Assembly (NCBI GenBank): GCA_028564705.1
Contig: JAPXFQ010000075.1
Coordinates: 1,240,001 to 1,304,000, forward strand
Source: Apricaphanius iberus
Taxonomy: Eukaryota > Chordata > Actinopteri > Cyprinodontiformes > Aphaniidae
Length of the DNA: 64,000 nt
Direction: 5' to 3'
A program made the position numbers and the translations under genes. Shown here one piece after another: positions 12,843 through 25,486 of the stretch; positions within the stretch are counted from its first letter, which is position 1, and every line of letters starts with the position of its first letter. The notes under the pieces were generated by a model, which saw only the letters and a list, made by a program, of their open reading frames with translations, was not told the DNA's origin and did no database searches.

Positions 12843-13155
12843 GCTGCACAGTGGAGCACTTGGTAGCACTGTTGCCTTGCAGCAAGAAGGCTCGGGTTCA
12901 AATCCGGGCCTGAGATCTTTCTGCATGTGTGGGTCCTCTCCTGTTACTCCAGCTTCCTTCCACAGTCCAAGGACATGACTGCTAGGTTAATTAGACTCGC
13001 TTAATTGACCTTAAGTGTGCATGCGTGGTTGTTTCTCCCGTGTGTCTCTGTGTTGCATTGCGATGGCCTGGCGGCAGTTTGCGCAGATTGCACCCTGCCT
13101 CTCGCATAACGACCGTTGGAGATAGGCACCAGCAACTCAGTGACCCTAGAAGGAC
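12843..13155 (+). repeat. Dispersed fish repeat with tRNA-like head, copy 2
   Basis: A diverged but longer copy of the 11938-12265 repeat. Its 5' end (GGCTGCACAGTGG, TGGTAGCACTG, GGGTTCAAATCCGGG) carries a box-B-like GGTTCAAATCC preceded by a box-A-like stretch, as in tRNA-derived SINEs. The body follows with CCACAGTCCAAGGACATG and GGTTAATTAGACTCGC. The GATG tail is lost. Confidence 0.6.
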
Positions 13156-14390
13156 CAGAATATTGTAAATAGAAAGGCTGTATTATTTACAAGTTTTCAC
13201 CACAAAATGTATTCTGTCAAACCCTGAAGAGGCACAGGAGAAAGTCATTTAACAGTACACCCTGTGTATAAATGAAGCACAGCAGAAAATGGTCCAAAGC
13301 CCCCAAAAAAGAAGGTGATATTACATATTTTCTAAATTGTCTGAATTCTACTTGATTCATTTGATGGACATCTTGAAGGAAATTACTTTCCCTTTCATAA
13401 AGTTCTCAGATGTTTGTCACATTATTCACTCTGATGATAGCTATTTATGTAAGTGAAGACTGTTTCGAACCGTTTTAGGTAACTCACAGTTTGGGCTTTT
13501 GTGCATCTTGGAACAGCGTGAAATCCTCTCAGATAGATCATCAGTCAAAACTGTGTTGGGAAACATTCTGGTTCAACTTGCTGGGAGCATTTTGCCATCA
13601 AACATCCAACCGTCACTGACAGTGGCTGAAAGCTAAAAGAATGAACATCTGAGAAAGCTGGGCTTTTCTCTCAGAATTCTGAAGCGAAGGTGTGTGAACA
13701 TTAAATGGTGAAAGGAAATGTGAAAGCCAGTGCAGGGTGACATAAAGCGCTGCTGAGAGAATCTTTGAAGAGGAAAAAAAAATGAAATTGATGGCACCGC
13801 TTCCACAATTATCATTGCATTACATACCGTGGTTTTATATTTAACGTTACCTCAGTTTCATTAGTCCTAATTATCCTATCTCGTCCCATCCAATAACCCA
13901 CGTTCTATATAAAAAGCAGCAAAATAAAATCCTCTTTATACTGTAAATAACGGGGAAAATTGACAAAGGCCAACCAGTTTCAATGAATATTGCCAGAGTC
14001 CATGAAGTCACTGCACAGGCTGCGAACAGAAAGCGAGTGGAGAGCCAAATTTCAATTTTTCCCAAAGCTCTGAGCTACACGGCTGCTGCAGCTTTGATCA
14101 TTCTGGAATAATATGCTTTGATGCTTAGAATAAAAGATCTACCTTTTGATGTATGTGTGGGAGGGGGTCTGATATTTTTCCCCCTCTCTTCACCCCCTGA
14201 TCGTGTGGGTTTCCGTGAAACGGTTGGAGTCATCACTTGTTTCGCTCTGACCCAAATTCAGCGTCTGGGTATTTTCGAAAACTGAAGATCAGAACCGACG
14301 CCCTGGCTGCTGTCTCGGACTGACAGCGCTCTTGTGTGCCTGCGAGCTCTCTGTAAGCTGGCTGTTTGGACGTGAAGCCATAAAAGTTAC

Positions 14391-14416
14391 CCCCCCCCAC
14401 ACACACACACACACCC
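14391..14416. repeat. C-run plus (CA)n microsatellite
   Basis: A run of C is followed by about eight CA units. Confidence 0.9.
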
Positions 14417-15572
14417 TTCTTCCTCCTTGGAGGAAAAAAATAAAACTTTGTCTGGGTCAAAGCTTGAGTTCGGAGCTACACCTTCAGGTCTCCTTCAGAA
14501 TTTATCAGCACACTCGGTTAGTGGGCCCCCTGACGATCCTATCTGATGAATTACAGTGATGCTATTGTAGGCCGCTCTGGATGTTCCAGAGGGCATGTTG
14601 TGAATTTGGCTTTACAAGTGTGTCACAGATGCTGCACTAAATTCCAGTCAAAAATAACTCAATTTTATTTGCATTTTCCGAGAAGTAACGTTTTCCATAG
14701 CTGTAAGGGATTATCATCAAAATGACCAGAATTGAACCCTTGAAATATATCACTCTGTGTGCAATGAATCTATGAGTTTCACTTTTTAACGGACATTACT
14801 GAATGACAAAAATGTTTTAATTATGTTTTAATTTATGAAGATAGTCACATTACTTCACGGACAAAATAAAATAAAATAAACGCTGTTTGTTAAACTGGGA
14901 TATAACCTTAAATTTGAGACATCATTAGGTCTGTTTGATAAAGGCAGGTGACCTGAACATGTACTCAAACTGACTCAATGTGATTAATAAATGATAGCAC
15001 CCATACTGTGGATTAATAGCAAGGAGAAAGCCCTGCCAAGCACCATGGAGCTCAAATCAATTACGCTAATAAAATCTCTCCATTTTTCTATCGGATGACC
15101 CCATCTTGAATAACAACCAAAGGCGGGGAAGACAGGAGGGAAGGAGGTTTGGGTGTCTAGACACGCAGCTGTATGAGTCATGCAGCAGTCAGGACAAACA
15201 CAGGCCACTACTTTGGAACCACCTTGTCAAATTTAATCTGTTTTCATGTCAGGATCCCTGCTGCTGTTCTTTCTGTATTTCCGACTCAGCTCAACACATT
15301 TTATCTTCTGTCCTCTGTGCCATGGGAATATAAAGAGATGGTTTCTCAAATAATGTATGGCTTTGGTAAATTTTGAAAGGAATCAAGGTCAAAATCATAA
15401 TATTCAGATTTTAATTTTAGATTGTTCAAAAAGTGTTTTTACAATCTTAACATTTATGTACAATATGTTACCCAAGTTCTATTTTATCATGGGAATGTTC
15501 CCCAAATCATGAAACATTACAATGTTTAAGTCGGCTAATTTATTGGTACTTTGCGAATAGCTTTTTGACAGC

Positions 15573-15596
15573 TTTTTTTTTTTTGGGGGGGGGGGG
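15573..15596. repeat. Homopolymer T run followed by G run
   Basis: About twelve T are followed directly by about twelve G. Confidence 0.85.
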
Positions 15597-16529
15597 TCCT
15601 CTGGTCATACTTGGATAATTAGATTACCCTAAGTTGAATACAGATTATTCAATTGAGAATATTTTAAATATTTTATTTGTTGTAATTCCAGAAAATAATG
15701 AGGCATCTCTTTATTTTAAGTATCTCAAGTCCAATTTAAAAACTGTTCTAATCTGAGAGTCAAATTGCCAAAAGGAAAAGTTGTGAAATGTTGTGTGTAC
15801 GATCTAATACCAAAAATAGTCAGAGTTACACGAAAAATGAATGCTGAAATCAAAGAAAAATGAAGCCATTAGTCAGGTTTATTTTTCAGCAATTCTCATT
15901 TTTGAATTTAGGATAATGGAGCATAAAACAACTTGGAACACAAAATATTTTACAAACCCAATTTGCAGTACATAAAATCATTCATACTTTTCAAACTTTC
16001 AAAGTTTCCAGACCCCCCACACACAACAGGACAAAAGGCCCTTTTGTCATGTTGTGCCATGTCCTGCCGTGCTGTCATTTCGTCATGTTGGAGTACATGA
16101 ACTTATCGTTCAGCGTTTTGATATTTCTGTATTGATGCTTATTTGAATGACCTGATGTAAGGTAATCATATTTTTTTTTAATCATTGAACTGAATATTAT
16201 TGAAAATTTACATGTAATCCTTTCTCATTTCTCTTTTGCTACTATTCCAGCTTTTTATAACAGTTACACTTACTGCTTAGGGGAGTGACTGCAATGAGGA
16301 TGTAAGCAATCACTGTAAGTGACCTGGTTGTACATTGTATTTCAGCTCTTACACAGCTGAAGAGGATTTTATGTAAGATAAATCACATTTAAAAGTTATA
16401 AAAAGACATTAGGGCGGCAGGGAGGGTTGTTAACCCAATGAAAGAAATTGCCCCTACTGTAGGCTACTTGTAAAACATTTTATTTAGTTTACCCCGCAGG
16501 ACTATACTCTACATTCAGTCATTTACCAT

Positions 16530-16690
16530 TCACACACACATTAACAAACTGGTGATGGTAAGCTACATTATAGCCACAGCTGCCCTACAGTGCCGCTGTA
16601 CACTGGCACCACCGGGCCTTCACCGGTAATCGGGTTTAGTGTCTTGCCCAAGGAAACAACGACCATGATGGACAGGGGTTGGAACAAAAA
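16530..16690. repeat. Probable dispersed fish repeat fragment
   Basis: Includes 'cattcacacacacatt' and 'gtgtcttgcccaaggaaac', phrases common in teleost interspersed repeats. No ends are defined, and the family is not recognised. Confidence 0.35.
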
Positions 16691-18030
16691 CTTGTAGTGC
16701 ACTACACTACAGTCAGTCATTTATCCAGTCACACACCCACAGCTGCCTATGACAGAGGCGAGGTACTGTCCAATGAAGAATGTATTTTAGAGTAGTTTAA
16801 TTGACTGCTGACATTAGCAAAGTTAGCAAGTGAGCTATCTTACCGATCCAGGAGGAAAGTCACCATCTCTGCGTGTGTTTGATGCCATGGAAATGGCATC
16901 ATCTAGCATGGGCCTAACCTAAAACTGCTCTAGTTTTTGTTTTTCTGTGGTCACTCCTCTCCTGAGACGGATAACAATATCTTCGGGGCTCTGAAGCAGC
17001 TGCTTGAGTTACACCGCCATTCTTCCTAGTGCCAGCTGAGCTGTGCCAAACAAATCGATATCATCAAGGATTATTTAGATCGTATCTGTCAACCTGCAAC
17101 CCGTTGCTGCTACTGGCTGGTAGATGTAAACATAACGTCATTGTAATGCCTGTTTTAAATGTACATTTTATTATATTTCAATTCTTAAGGAAATGTTTTA
17201 CTTTTATTCCGCAATCCTCTAAGAGGCCTGTGGATGAATATTTTTTTAATGTAGCTTTTTATGAAAATATTCAATATACAACCTTTAAGCACAATGGGTA
17301 AGACCATTTCTAACAAAAGCTATTCCTAAAGGAAGACATGCAGAGTAAGGTTGTGCTAGGAACGTGTAATTTAAGCCCACATCTGCAAATCTTTTGTTTA
17401 AACTACTTAGGCTTATGATGCAATTAAAATTAAAAGGTTAAAAAGAGGTTGATAAAAGTATTTCTCAGCAGACTTCTGTTATTTTTTAAAGACTTGTTAG
17501 CACCATAAGGATACCATGCAACGCTAATGTTGAGTCCTGTTGGATCCCTTCTTAACATTGTTATGAAGAGTCAGCTAAAAAAAGTTTGTGAATACAACAC
17601 ATTTAGCATTTAAATTTAAACACTGGTACAGTGTATGACTTACTTGCCCACACAGTACACTCAATGTCTACTATTAAGAAAAGCTTCACCTCTTTGATTA
17701 TCGGTGTTTAGTCAGAAAGAGCTCGTTTCATTTTGTTTTGCTCCCCCAACTCTGCCTACATGAATCCAAGTACTACCCACAAAGCACACCCGCCAGCACA
17801 TCTTCAACACTTTCGGCAACAAACAGCTGAAAAATAAATCTGTTTTCACAGTAAAAGTTACACGAGTTCTGCACCTACAGAATAAACCAACTTGCCAATT
17901 TATATAGCTAGAACTATGTAACAGTGGAGATGTGGACCTTCGTTGAACTGTGTTAACACTTTAAGATGCTCTGTATCTTCTTTCTTTATATTAAATTTGT
18001 CCTGTTTGTCTGTTATTTCTGTTGCTTCAG

Positions 18031-18109
18031 AATGCAGATGATCTCTTGGTAGCTTCAGCAGAGTGTCCGAGTGATGATGAGGATTTGGAGGAGTGTGAGC
18101 CGGGAAATG
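18031..18109 (+). CDS. nrxn2: Neurexin-2, small exon before splice site 5 (partial)
   Basis: A 79-nt exon between TTGCTTCAG and G|GTGAGT, entered in phase 0 and left in phase 1. It encodes [20 protein letters not shown] followed by ECEPGN. The acidic [11 protein letters not shown] segment with paired cysteines is invariant in vertebrate neurexins. The LEECEP ending is the neurexin-2 form (neurexin-1 has IDPCEP). It sits in the juxtamembrane stalk of the extracellular region. Its phase-1 donor is the splice site 5 donor, which can join either 33226 or, by inference, an internal acceptor at 33814. The open frame continuing past 18109 is intron read-through. Confidence 0.95.
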
Positions 18110-19515
18110 GTGAGTCAGCTCAGACAGTTTTGTCTCTATTGTATTTCATTGAGAAACGTAAAAAGGAAAACAGAATTTCTCAGCTCCTAAATGATTCTTT
18201 GATTTTGTAGTCCCCCTGTATGCACCTCTGATTGGACAGAAGCTACTTCAAGTTTTTTTTTTTTCTCTTGGTTTTCAAAGCAACAGATAGATCATTCGGC
18301 AGAATTTGTTTTTCTTCAGTTTCTTAGCCAAGTAGTATTTTCTGACATTTACCCAGCTGTTGCACAAATCTCCTGCACTGACTTTAACAAGGACGAACAG
18401 TTTGAACATGGAAACACAGTTTGTTGTGTGCAGCATACAGCTTGAGCCACTGTCTCTGAACAGCAGGTCAAGTAATGTTCTGACACCCCAACAGGAGGGG
18501 GAAGTAAAAGGCCATGTGTTTTACTCCCTGCCTCTGTGCTTTCCAGCTCCATTGTACATGAAAACTGCCAAGAACCATGTTCACACAAAGAATCAGCATG
18601 GCTCAAACTACTCCCACTGCTACCATTAGGGCTTAAAAGCTGCAACGGTCAGGAGATAAAATGCACATTTTTTAAATGAAAATATCTCACACTGATTTGG
18701 TACTACTGTGGGAAAACAAAATTTTAGTTGAATTAAAGGATTATGTGGGATGTTTCGAAATAAGGTTCTGTACGGTATTGTCAGTTATTATCTACTGTAT
18801 GTGTGTGATAAGAGCTCGTCGGCTTATAATAAAATGAAAACTCTTGAATCTCTTGCAAAACGCTGTCCAGTTGCCGTCAGCAAGTGACTTTGTCTTGTAA
18901 AGTAGATGTAAGCTATTGTTATGAGCCCCAGATATGAGGGGCAGTGATTTGTCGTATTCATGTTTGAGATTCTTATTTGATGTGAGAAAGGAGGTAGATG
19001 TTTAGCTAACATTTTGCATTGACTCGTTTTCTGTAATACATACTTCTTGTACCTTGCAGTACTGGTAAATTGTTCTACTGGCACCATTTAAGGCACTCGA
19101 TAGGAAAAAGAAAGTAATAAGACGATATAAACCGAATGAAGTATCTCAGAATCCCATGACTGACTGGTTGCTAGTAGCTTCTAGCTGCTAACAACACTAA
19201 AGTTAGCATCTGCTTTAGTGCTTCCTAAGCATGCTTAACTAAAGAGGTAATATATAGTTATCTAAGGTAGTTAGAAAAATCAATAATGAAATGAAAAATT
19301 CTACAATGAAGGAAGATCATTTTAACCATAGTTTGAAATTACATGAAAGCTTTTTTTCTAATTACCAATAAATGCTTTAATGGCATTAGGAAGAGCACCA
19401 TAATCACCTGGTCAATCCTAAACTGAACGTGATCTACACTGATTACACAACTTTTAATATACTAGTTGTGATTTTCTAACACATTTTAGGACAAATTTAA
19501 AATGGAGGTTCTTAC

Positions 19516-20034
19516 CAATGGCCGCTGGCTGCTCTACTTTTTGACCGCATACCATGGAGGCCGCCATTGCTCCTCCCTTGCTGTAGTACCTCCATTTGGC
19601 CGCTAGGCCCCCATTGAAAAACATTGGACTTTAGACACGTTAAAAACAACTTTAATGCCTGGTGCCCCATTGTTTTAAACTTTCTATGGCTACATATTCC
19701 TCCTGAGATAACGCTGGGCACCAGGCTGGCTTTCGTAAGATAATTTTCTGAAATCTTGCATAATTAATGAGGGGGCCGAGCCAAGTTTAGCATCAGAGCT
19801 AACGACATGGGAGCAGAATGGGCGTGATTACGACCAAACTACACGCCCATACATGCCCCGCGAGGGCAGAGTCTACAGTGAAGATTCCGCCCCTTTGTCC
19901 TTTTTAGGAACATGCTTCGTCAGAGCTGGGGAGGAGGAGTCTGTAAATCCTCCATGAATTCCCCCATGAAAGTGTGTCATTCTGGTAAACGGGGATGAGT
20001 GAGGAGGCGCTGTCTATTCTTTTTTACAGTCTAT
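19516..20034. mobile_element. Non-autonomous DNA element with 8-9 bp target duplication
   Basis: The direct repeat GGTTCTTAC occurs at 19507-19515 and 20035-20043. It encloses about 519 bp that start CAATGGCCGCTGGC and end with TTTTTTACAGTCTATG. The CATAGACTGTA-type end is common in fish hAT-like miniature elements, and the duplication length fits hAT. No transposase frame is present. Confidence 0.55.
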
Positions 20035-21753
20035 GGTTCTTACTCTTTAGAAAAAAATCAACTGTATTTCTTATGCACCTTGTATTTCATATTCCGGGTC
20101 TTGGGAGAGGGATACGTTTTTAAAACCCTAATAAAAAGTTTTTTAATCCTGTGGTGGACAGATACCATATTGCGGTGGGTCTTTAAAAAACAAATAAGTC
20201 CTGAGATTGCTGGTAGACTAGAGCTAGCTAAACATAAATTAACAGTAACACAATTGTTGTTTAAACAAGACAATAATAAACCTAAACAATTTATTTGGGT
20301 GAAACTGTTAGTGCCTGGAAAGTATGATAATTAGTCAGTTCGCACATTTTAAAATTAACTAGTTCAGTTCATAGTTCATAATTATTTTTTTTTAAACTAT
20401 GTTCACAGTTCCAAACAAGTAACTAGTTTATAGTCCTGTTTTTTGCCAATATGCAGAAAAACCTTCAGAATACTGGCATTTTCCAATTTTTGCCACCCTT
20501 TCCATATGAACATGTACCCAACATTCTGTATATTCTCAAAAACATGAGAAAAAACTTGCCGTTTCAGTACTTTTTTAATTAGGAATTTTGAAACAATCTG
20601 AGGTTGGAACTAAAGCATGCGCAGTAACGATATCTGATGCGATATATTCTTTTAATTTTTATAAATCTCAAAATGACTGCTAATGAGCATTCTCCTTCCA
20701 GATACATTGCAGTAGAACAACTTTCAAAAGCTTTTCCATTGAATGACATAAAAAATATTTTCATGCAAAATGCATTTTTTAATTAAAAAAAAGTCCACAA
20801 TAATGGAAAAAAATTCTCACAACATAAATAAAGATGATTTTGAATTTATTTGTTTATTTAGATTTTATTTAAGTGCTTATTTTGAATGAAATAAAAGCTA
20901 AATGTTTTGAAAATAAAGTTTAAAATTGTCTGCTTTCCTTAGTACTTATTTAATTATTTTAACTGTTTTAAATTAAACAGGTTTTGTTTTGCATTGAATG
21001 AAAAACAGCACATTTTAAATGTGAACTATCTAGTAGAAAGACAAACACTGAAACATTGCCATATTTATTTTCTTCGCATATTTGGTTCAAAGTATGTAGG
21101 CACAGCTTGATGACTTTATCAAAATACACAATTGCAGTAGGGCGGTATAATCAAAATCTCTACCTTAGGCTAAATGTATATCATTTCTACCTTATACCTT
21201 TAATATTCCCCACTACAAAGAACAATGACAAGGTAGGAACCATGTGGTATTAACCATGCTGAGGTACAAAATAAAGGATGCACCTCAAAGTGCAATAAAC
21301 AAAGTACAAAACAATACAATAATTATCTTTCAATTAAATCAATATTTAATTTTTGTGAAGGAATTTTCTGACTTGTTTGCCTGAAGAAAAAGAAAGTTAT
21401 GGAACTTGGGTCATAAAATGCAACATTTGCCGAAAATGAAAAGGTATGGTTGCAAGTCCTTAATTAAGTTTATGAAAGCTGGGCTATGTAGCTATGTATC
21501 ACATTAATTACAACTTTTTCGTGTTTGAGATATTTTTTAATTGCTATAGTCCGTCCTGGCTAGCTTATAGCCTTTTAATGAGAATGCTTATTTATTTTCT
21601 TCAACAAAAATCACTGTGATATGGCATCTGCTTTCTACAGGTAACTATGACTGATAATAAGATCACAGAATCTCACTTCAAAGTAAGCGAAATAAAAATT
21701 CCAGATTTTGAGTTGCACAATACTGCTCCGACATATAACCATAACATGTAGGG

Positions 21754-22104
21754 CAGTGGTGTCAAACTCATTTCCATTTTGGGCCACATCAAGTTGGTGT
21801 ATATCCTTAAAGGGGCCGGTTGCGGTAGAAAGTATTTATAAAACTATAACAAACCATTAAAGTCAGCCTCCGCATTCCAAAAGTACATCTCAAAATTAAA
21901 TAATACTGAACATATTTACATAATGATGTGATTTAGGACTGTTCAAATAAACAGTGATTTTATTTTACTGATAAAATTGTATTGGGGTGCACAAAAAATA
22001 GTACTTAAGTTTTAAATCTATAGGGTCCTGTAGAGTTAAGAGGGCCACATAAATGGCCATGGAGGGCCAGATTTGGCCCCTGGGCCTTGAGTTTGACGCG
22101 TGTG
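21754..22104. mobile_element. hAT-type miniature element (GGTGTCAAACTC ends)
   Basis: Starts CAGTGGTGTCAAACTCATTT with GGGCCACAT just inside. It ends with the inverse arrangement (GGGCCAGATTTGGCCC, CTTGAGTTTGACGCGTGTG). A 6-bp ATGTAG flanks both sides, possibly part of an 8-bp duplication with one mismatch at each edge. It is about 350 bp and AT-rich inside, with no coding capacity. A second right end of the same family is at 23585-23662. Confidence 0.7.
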
Positions 22105-23099
22105 ATGTAGAGAAATACAATTTAAACAAATGGTTGGCACTTATTTTATAAAGATATGAAGCATTCAATTTAACATTCAAGTAACAGGATACAGAAAACT
22201 TAGAACTTAGAACGGAAAATGGCAGTATCACAATGTTTGCTTCTTAATATTGCTGTGCTTTTCTCCAATAAACTGGGAATAAGGATTATGGCTGGGTTGC
22301 GCTGTAAATAGCAAGAGATTACAGAGCATATCAGTATGTTTGTGTGAAGAGAAACTGATCTGAAGCTGTGTTCAGGAACTGGAGAGCAACACTCTCCTGC
22401 GGTTTCTCTCTGTAGGTGGTTGGGACCGAAATAGAGCCACGGTTCCACTCTTATCGAAAAGCAGAAATGAGAGTATTTCAGTGAATTCTATGCCCAGCCA
22501 TAATCTCCTGTGGGGAAATGCAACTATCTTTGCCCTCCCACAAACACACACACTTACACACTTGCACACAGAGAGAGATAGTGGCAGACATGTTCACCTC
22601 TCCAGACAGACACTTGCCTCTCTCACTCCGTGGGTGTAAAGTTTTCTCTCTGCAGCCGTCTCTCTTGAGAAATAAACACGCTTGCTCGCACGTATGCACA
22701 CGTGCTCCGTATCGCACCTCCCAGATGCTGAACCGGTTCCAGCGTGGCGAGCCAACCAGGTTGGATAAGCCTCTCTGAAAGCTGTGGACAAGGAGAGAAG
22801 AATCAACATTGTCCACAGCACATGTCCACCCCACCATCCCCTCCATCACTGCTCCACAAATATGAGCTTGCAGTCTTTCAGAGATAGGACCGTTTCCCAG
22901 TGTTTTCAATTACATGTGAGAAAGAGTTGGAAATTATCACGCTGCCTTTAGAAAGACAGACAAATGTTAAGCACAGCAGTGGAGTTTCTATTAAGCTGCG
23001 CCTGATATGAGGGTTGGGAATTTGTAGGGATCAATATAACTACTTTCTGCTTCCATGGAGCTCTGTGTGCTTTACAGATGAGTTTACCTGTAGCTGTAG

Positions 23100-23240
23100 C
23101 ATTCAAGTTCCGTACCCAAAAACATATTCATTCCCCTAGTTTTTTTTCTCCCCTAAATGTTATTAATTTACAGCTACAGACTAAAAGGTATTTTGTTGAG
23201 AGTCCATGTGGTAGACCAACACAAAGTAGATTTTGTAGGC
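23100..23240. mobile_element. Tc1-like terminal fragment
   Basis: 'tattcattcccctag' followed by a T-rich stretch and GTGGTAGACCAACACAAAGT matches the left terminal region of fish Tc1-like elements (ATTCACACCCC ... TGTGATAGACCAACACAAAGT). Only the terminus is left. Confidence 0.5.
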
Positions 23241-23584
23241 ACATAGATACGAATACAGATACTTATGAAAGAAAGAAAGAAAAATGCATATCGTGTCTCA
23301 TTTTCTTTCCACTTTACAATCGTGTGCTACTTTGTACTCGCGCGTCACATTAAAATCATTATAGCATTTTTGCAAAACTACATAAAATAACTTCTTCTGC
23401 GGACATTTGTACGGATTTTCTTGAGCATGGTGTAGGTCTTTTTTTATTTTAGAGATTGTCCTCAACGGGCCAGTGGGGACAGACAGCTAAAACTACATAT
23501 TTCACAAACCATTCTAGCTTTCTCTGATTTTGATGAATACTTCTTAAAATGTAATAAAACATTTCAGCACACAAATGTTATCTT

Positions 23585-23662
23585 GAAGTTTGTCTAGAGT
23601 TTCTGTAGGCCACATAAGTGTCCGGAATAGCCTCATGGGTCTTGAGTTTGACACACGGGGCT
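23585..23662. mobile_element. hAT-type right end, solo
   Basis: 'taggccacataagtg' and GGTCTTGAGTTTGACACACG resemble the right end of the element at 21754-22104. No matching left end was found. Confidence 0.45.
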
Positions 23663-23689
23663 TAGGCGCTGCTAGCTGACAATTAATTG

Positions 23690-24310
23690 ATGTCTGGAGC
23701 GACATAAGCCTTTGGGAGAGCATTTGAGTAGAAAAGAGATTTTTCCATTAAGAACATTGTAGGCTAATTGCAGTGACTTGGATTTGTAGTGGGTGGCTGA
23801 AGGTAGCTAGTGGAGCTCAACAGACAGTTGACTCTTTTAGGCTGATTAAAGACCAATTGCACTGCCTTGTTCTGGACCATCTGCAAAGGTTTGATAGCGC
23901 CACCTCGGAGATCAATTAGGAGGGTATTGCAGTTGTCCAGGCCAGAGATTGTAAGGGGGTCTATCAGAAGTTTAGTGGTATGTTGGGTGAGGCACAGCCT
24001 GATTTTTCTTATGTTTAACAATGTGAAGCAGACACTTATGCAGTGGTGGCAAGATCTTTAAAGGTCACCAGAATTTCTAGCTACCTTTGATGGAACAAAA
24101 GACAGGCATTCAGTTTGAATGTGCTGAATAGTCAACAGGTGGGAATTACGGATAGAACTGGGCATCATCAGCATGGCAGTGGTAGGAGTAAGCCATCTGA
24201 TCAGACGATCTGGCTCATTGAGGAGGTGTATACAGTATGGCCAAAAAAAAGGTCCCCGTACTGTGCCTTGGGGGACCCCTGTGGCCAGGTGGTGAGCTGC
24301 AGAAGTGTAA
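23690..24310 (-). pseudogene. Internally deleted L2/Rex1-like LINE reverse transcriptase
   Basis: Minus-strand translation in several frames gives ATGVPQGTVRGP (about 24290-24250), a HADD box replacing the usual YADD (24164-24182) and then NIRKIRLCLTQHTTKLLIDP, GLDNCNTLL, GAIKPLQMVQNKAVQLVFNQ and PKR. These are consecutive conserved blocks of the reverse transcriptase and its C-terminal domain in fish Jockey-superfamily LINEs. The segment between HADD and NIRKI is mostly deleted, and stops and frameshifts are present, so it is inactive. It is a different subfamily from the one at 47.5-49.6 kb. Confidence 0.8.
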
Positions 24311-25249
24311 TGAAATTCAGAATACTTTCAATAACTGACCAGAGAGGCACGATTCAAACCAGAAGTGTTCTCTCCTTTTGATGCAGAGTTCGGACTGAGG
24401 TCTTAAAGTTGTCTTTTCCCAGGAAAACGAATAAATGACACAGTCTTTTGTCTGTTGACAAGTGAAGAGTAGATGGGAAAACAGCACAAAACAGTCATGA
24501 GTTGACAATAAATGGAAAGGAGTTTGTTGAGATGCTTATCACGTTGCTCTGCGCTCAAAGAAGAACAGAGAAATGAAGCGACGGGTGTGAAACCACAGAG
24601 AGTTTTTGAGAGAAAGAGAACAGGATGCAAAATTGGGAGAGCAAGTAGAGTGGAATTCCCATGAACAAATCCTGCTTTCCCACTAGGCTAATTAAACTTT
24701 GACTGTAAGCGAGGCTTAATTACATCACCCAATTACAGTGTTGGTTTGAATTTGCCCTTGGTGGTAATGAGTTTATGTCAGATGAGCGAAGTAGCCCAGA
24801 ATGGAAAGAACTCTGTTTCAAAGCTGGAATTATAGCATATCATAGTGAGTGATGAAGGGAAAATTGACACAGAAGGATTTTTTCTAAAACTATAAAAAAA
24901 TAAAATATAATTTATTGCTGCACAAATTTAGAAAAGGTATATTCATTCTATCCATCCAACAGGTTTTGCTCATTAAGTCTTCCATGCCTTCTCCATATAT
25001 CCTACCTCAGAATGACCTCCCTCTGCTTTCCTTGGCCAACCTTCAGCTACTTATCAGTCCTAGGATGTTGTGTGTGCTATATCAGTTTTACTCTGACAAG
25101 ATCAGAGCTTTGGGGGGCTCCTCAATAATTCATCTGATGACACGCTATAGAGACAAGCTGCAAATGCTCTTTTTAGGTCGAGGAGTGAGTGTACGAGATA
25201 GGGTGATAAATGAGGGCTGACCCAGAGTGCTGTGCCCTCAAGTCCAGTA

Positions 25250-25486
25250 TGATCCTGTTCAATGAGTTTGGTTGTCAGTTATTTTGTCAGTGTGATACTT
25301 CATTGATCTCCCTTGGCGAGTAAACGGCCCAAGGTTTAATATATGGGTTCCCCAGTTTGGCTGTTTGGCGATGTACATCAGCAAGCCGCATCCCCCCGAA
25401 TAAAGGAGTAAGGGAATAAAGGAGCTGATGGGATCTAGCTGTGTCGTCCTTTCATCCCTCCACATCGGTGAACCCGTTTTTTGAAG
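25250..25486 (+). mobile_element. Probable 5' leader/LTR remnant of a Gypsy-like retrotransposon
   Basis: This non-coding stretch runs directly into the gag-like frame at 25487. It has a GAATAAAGGAG motif compatible with the R/U5 part of an LTR. No second LTR is visible, so boundaries are unknown. Confidence 0.35.

Larger units (their letters stand above)
2248..18030 (+). other. nrxn2: nrxn2 intron, about 15.8 kb, with scattered transposon remnants
   Basis: The intron has a GTGAGG donor and a TTGCTTCAG acceptor. It contains a THAP-bearing inverted-repeat element (2335-3305), a small hAT-like element (3569-3826), a decayed LINE tail pair (9029-9990), two copies of an RTE/SINE-like repeat (11938-12265 and 12843-13155) and simple repeats. 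Between these (4-9 kb, 10-11.9 kb, 13.2-18 kb) I see no coding exon with support. Small open frames there have no matching splice sites or recognisable domains. Confidence 0.8.

Noticed and set aside
22478..22909. 143-codon minus-strand frame in an nrxn2 intron
   Set aside because: No recognisable domain and no convincing splice context; both strands are open here because of composition.
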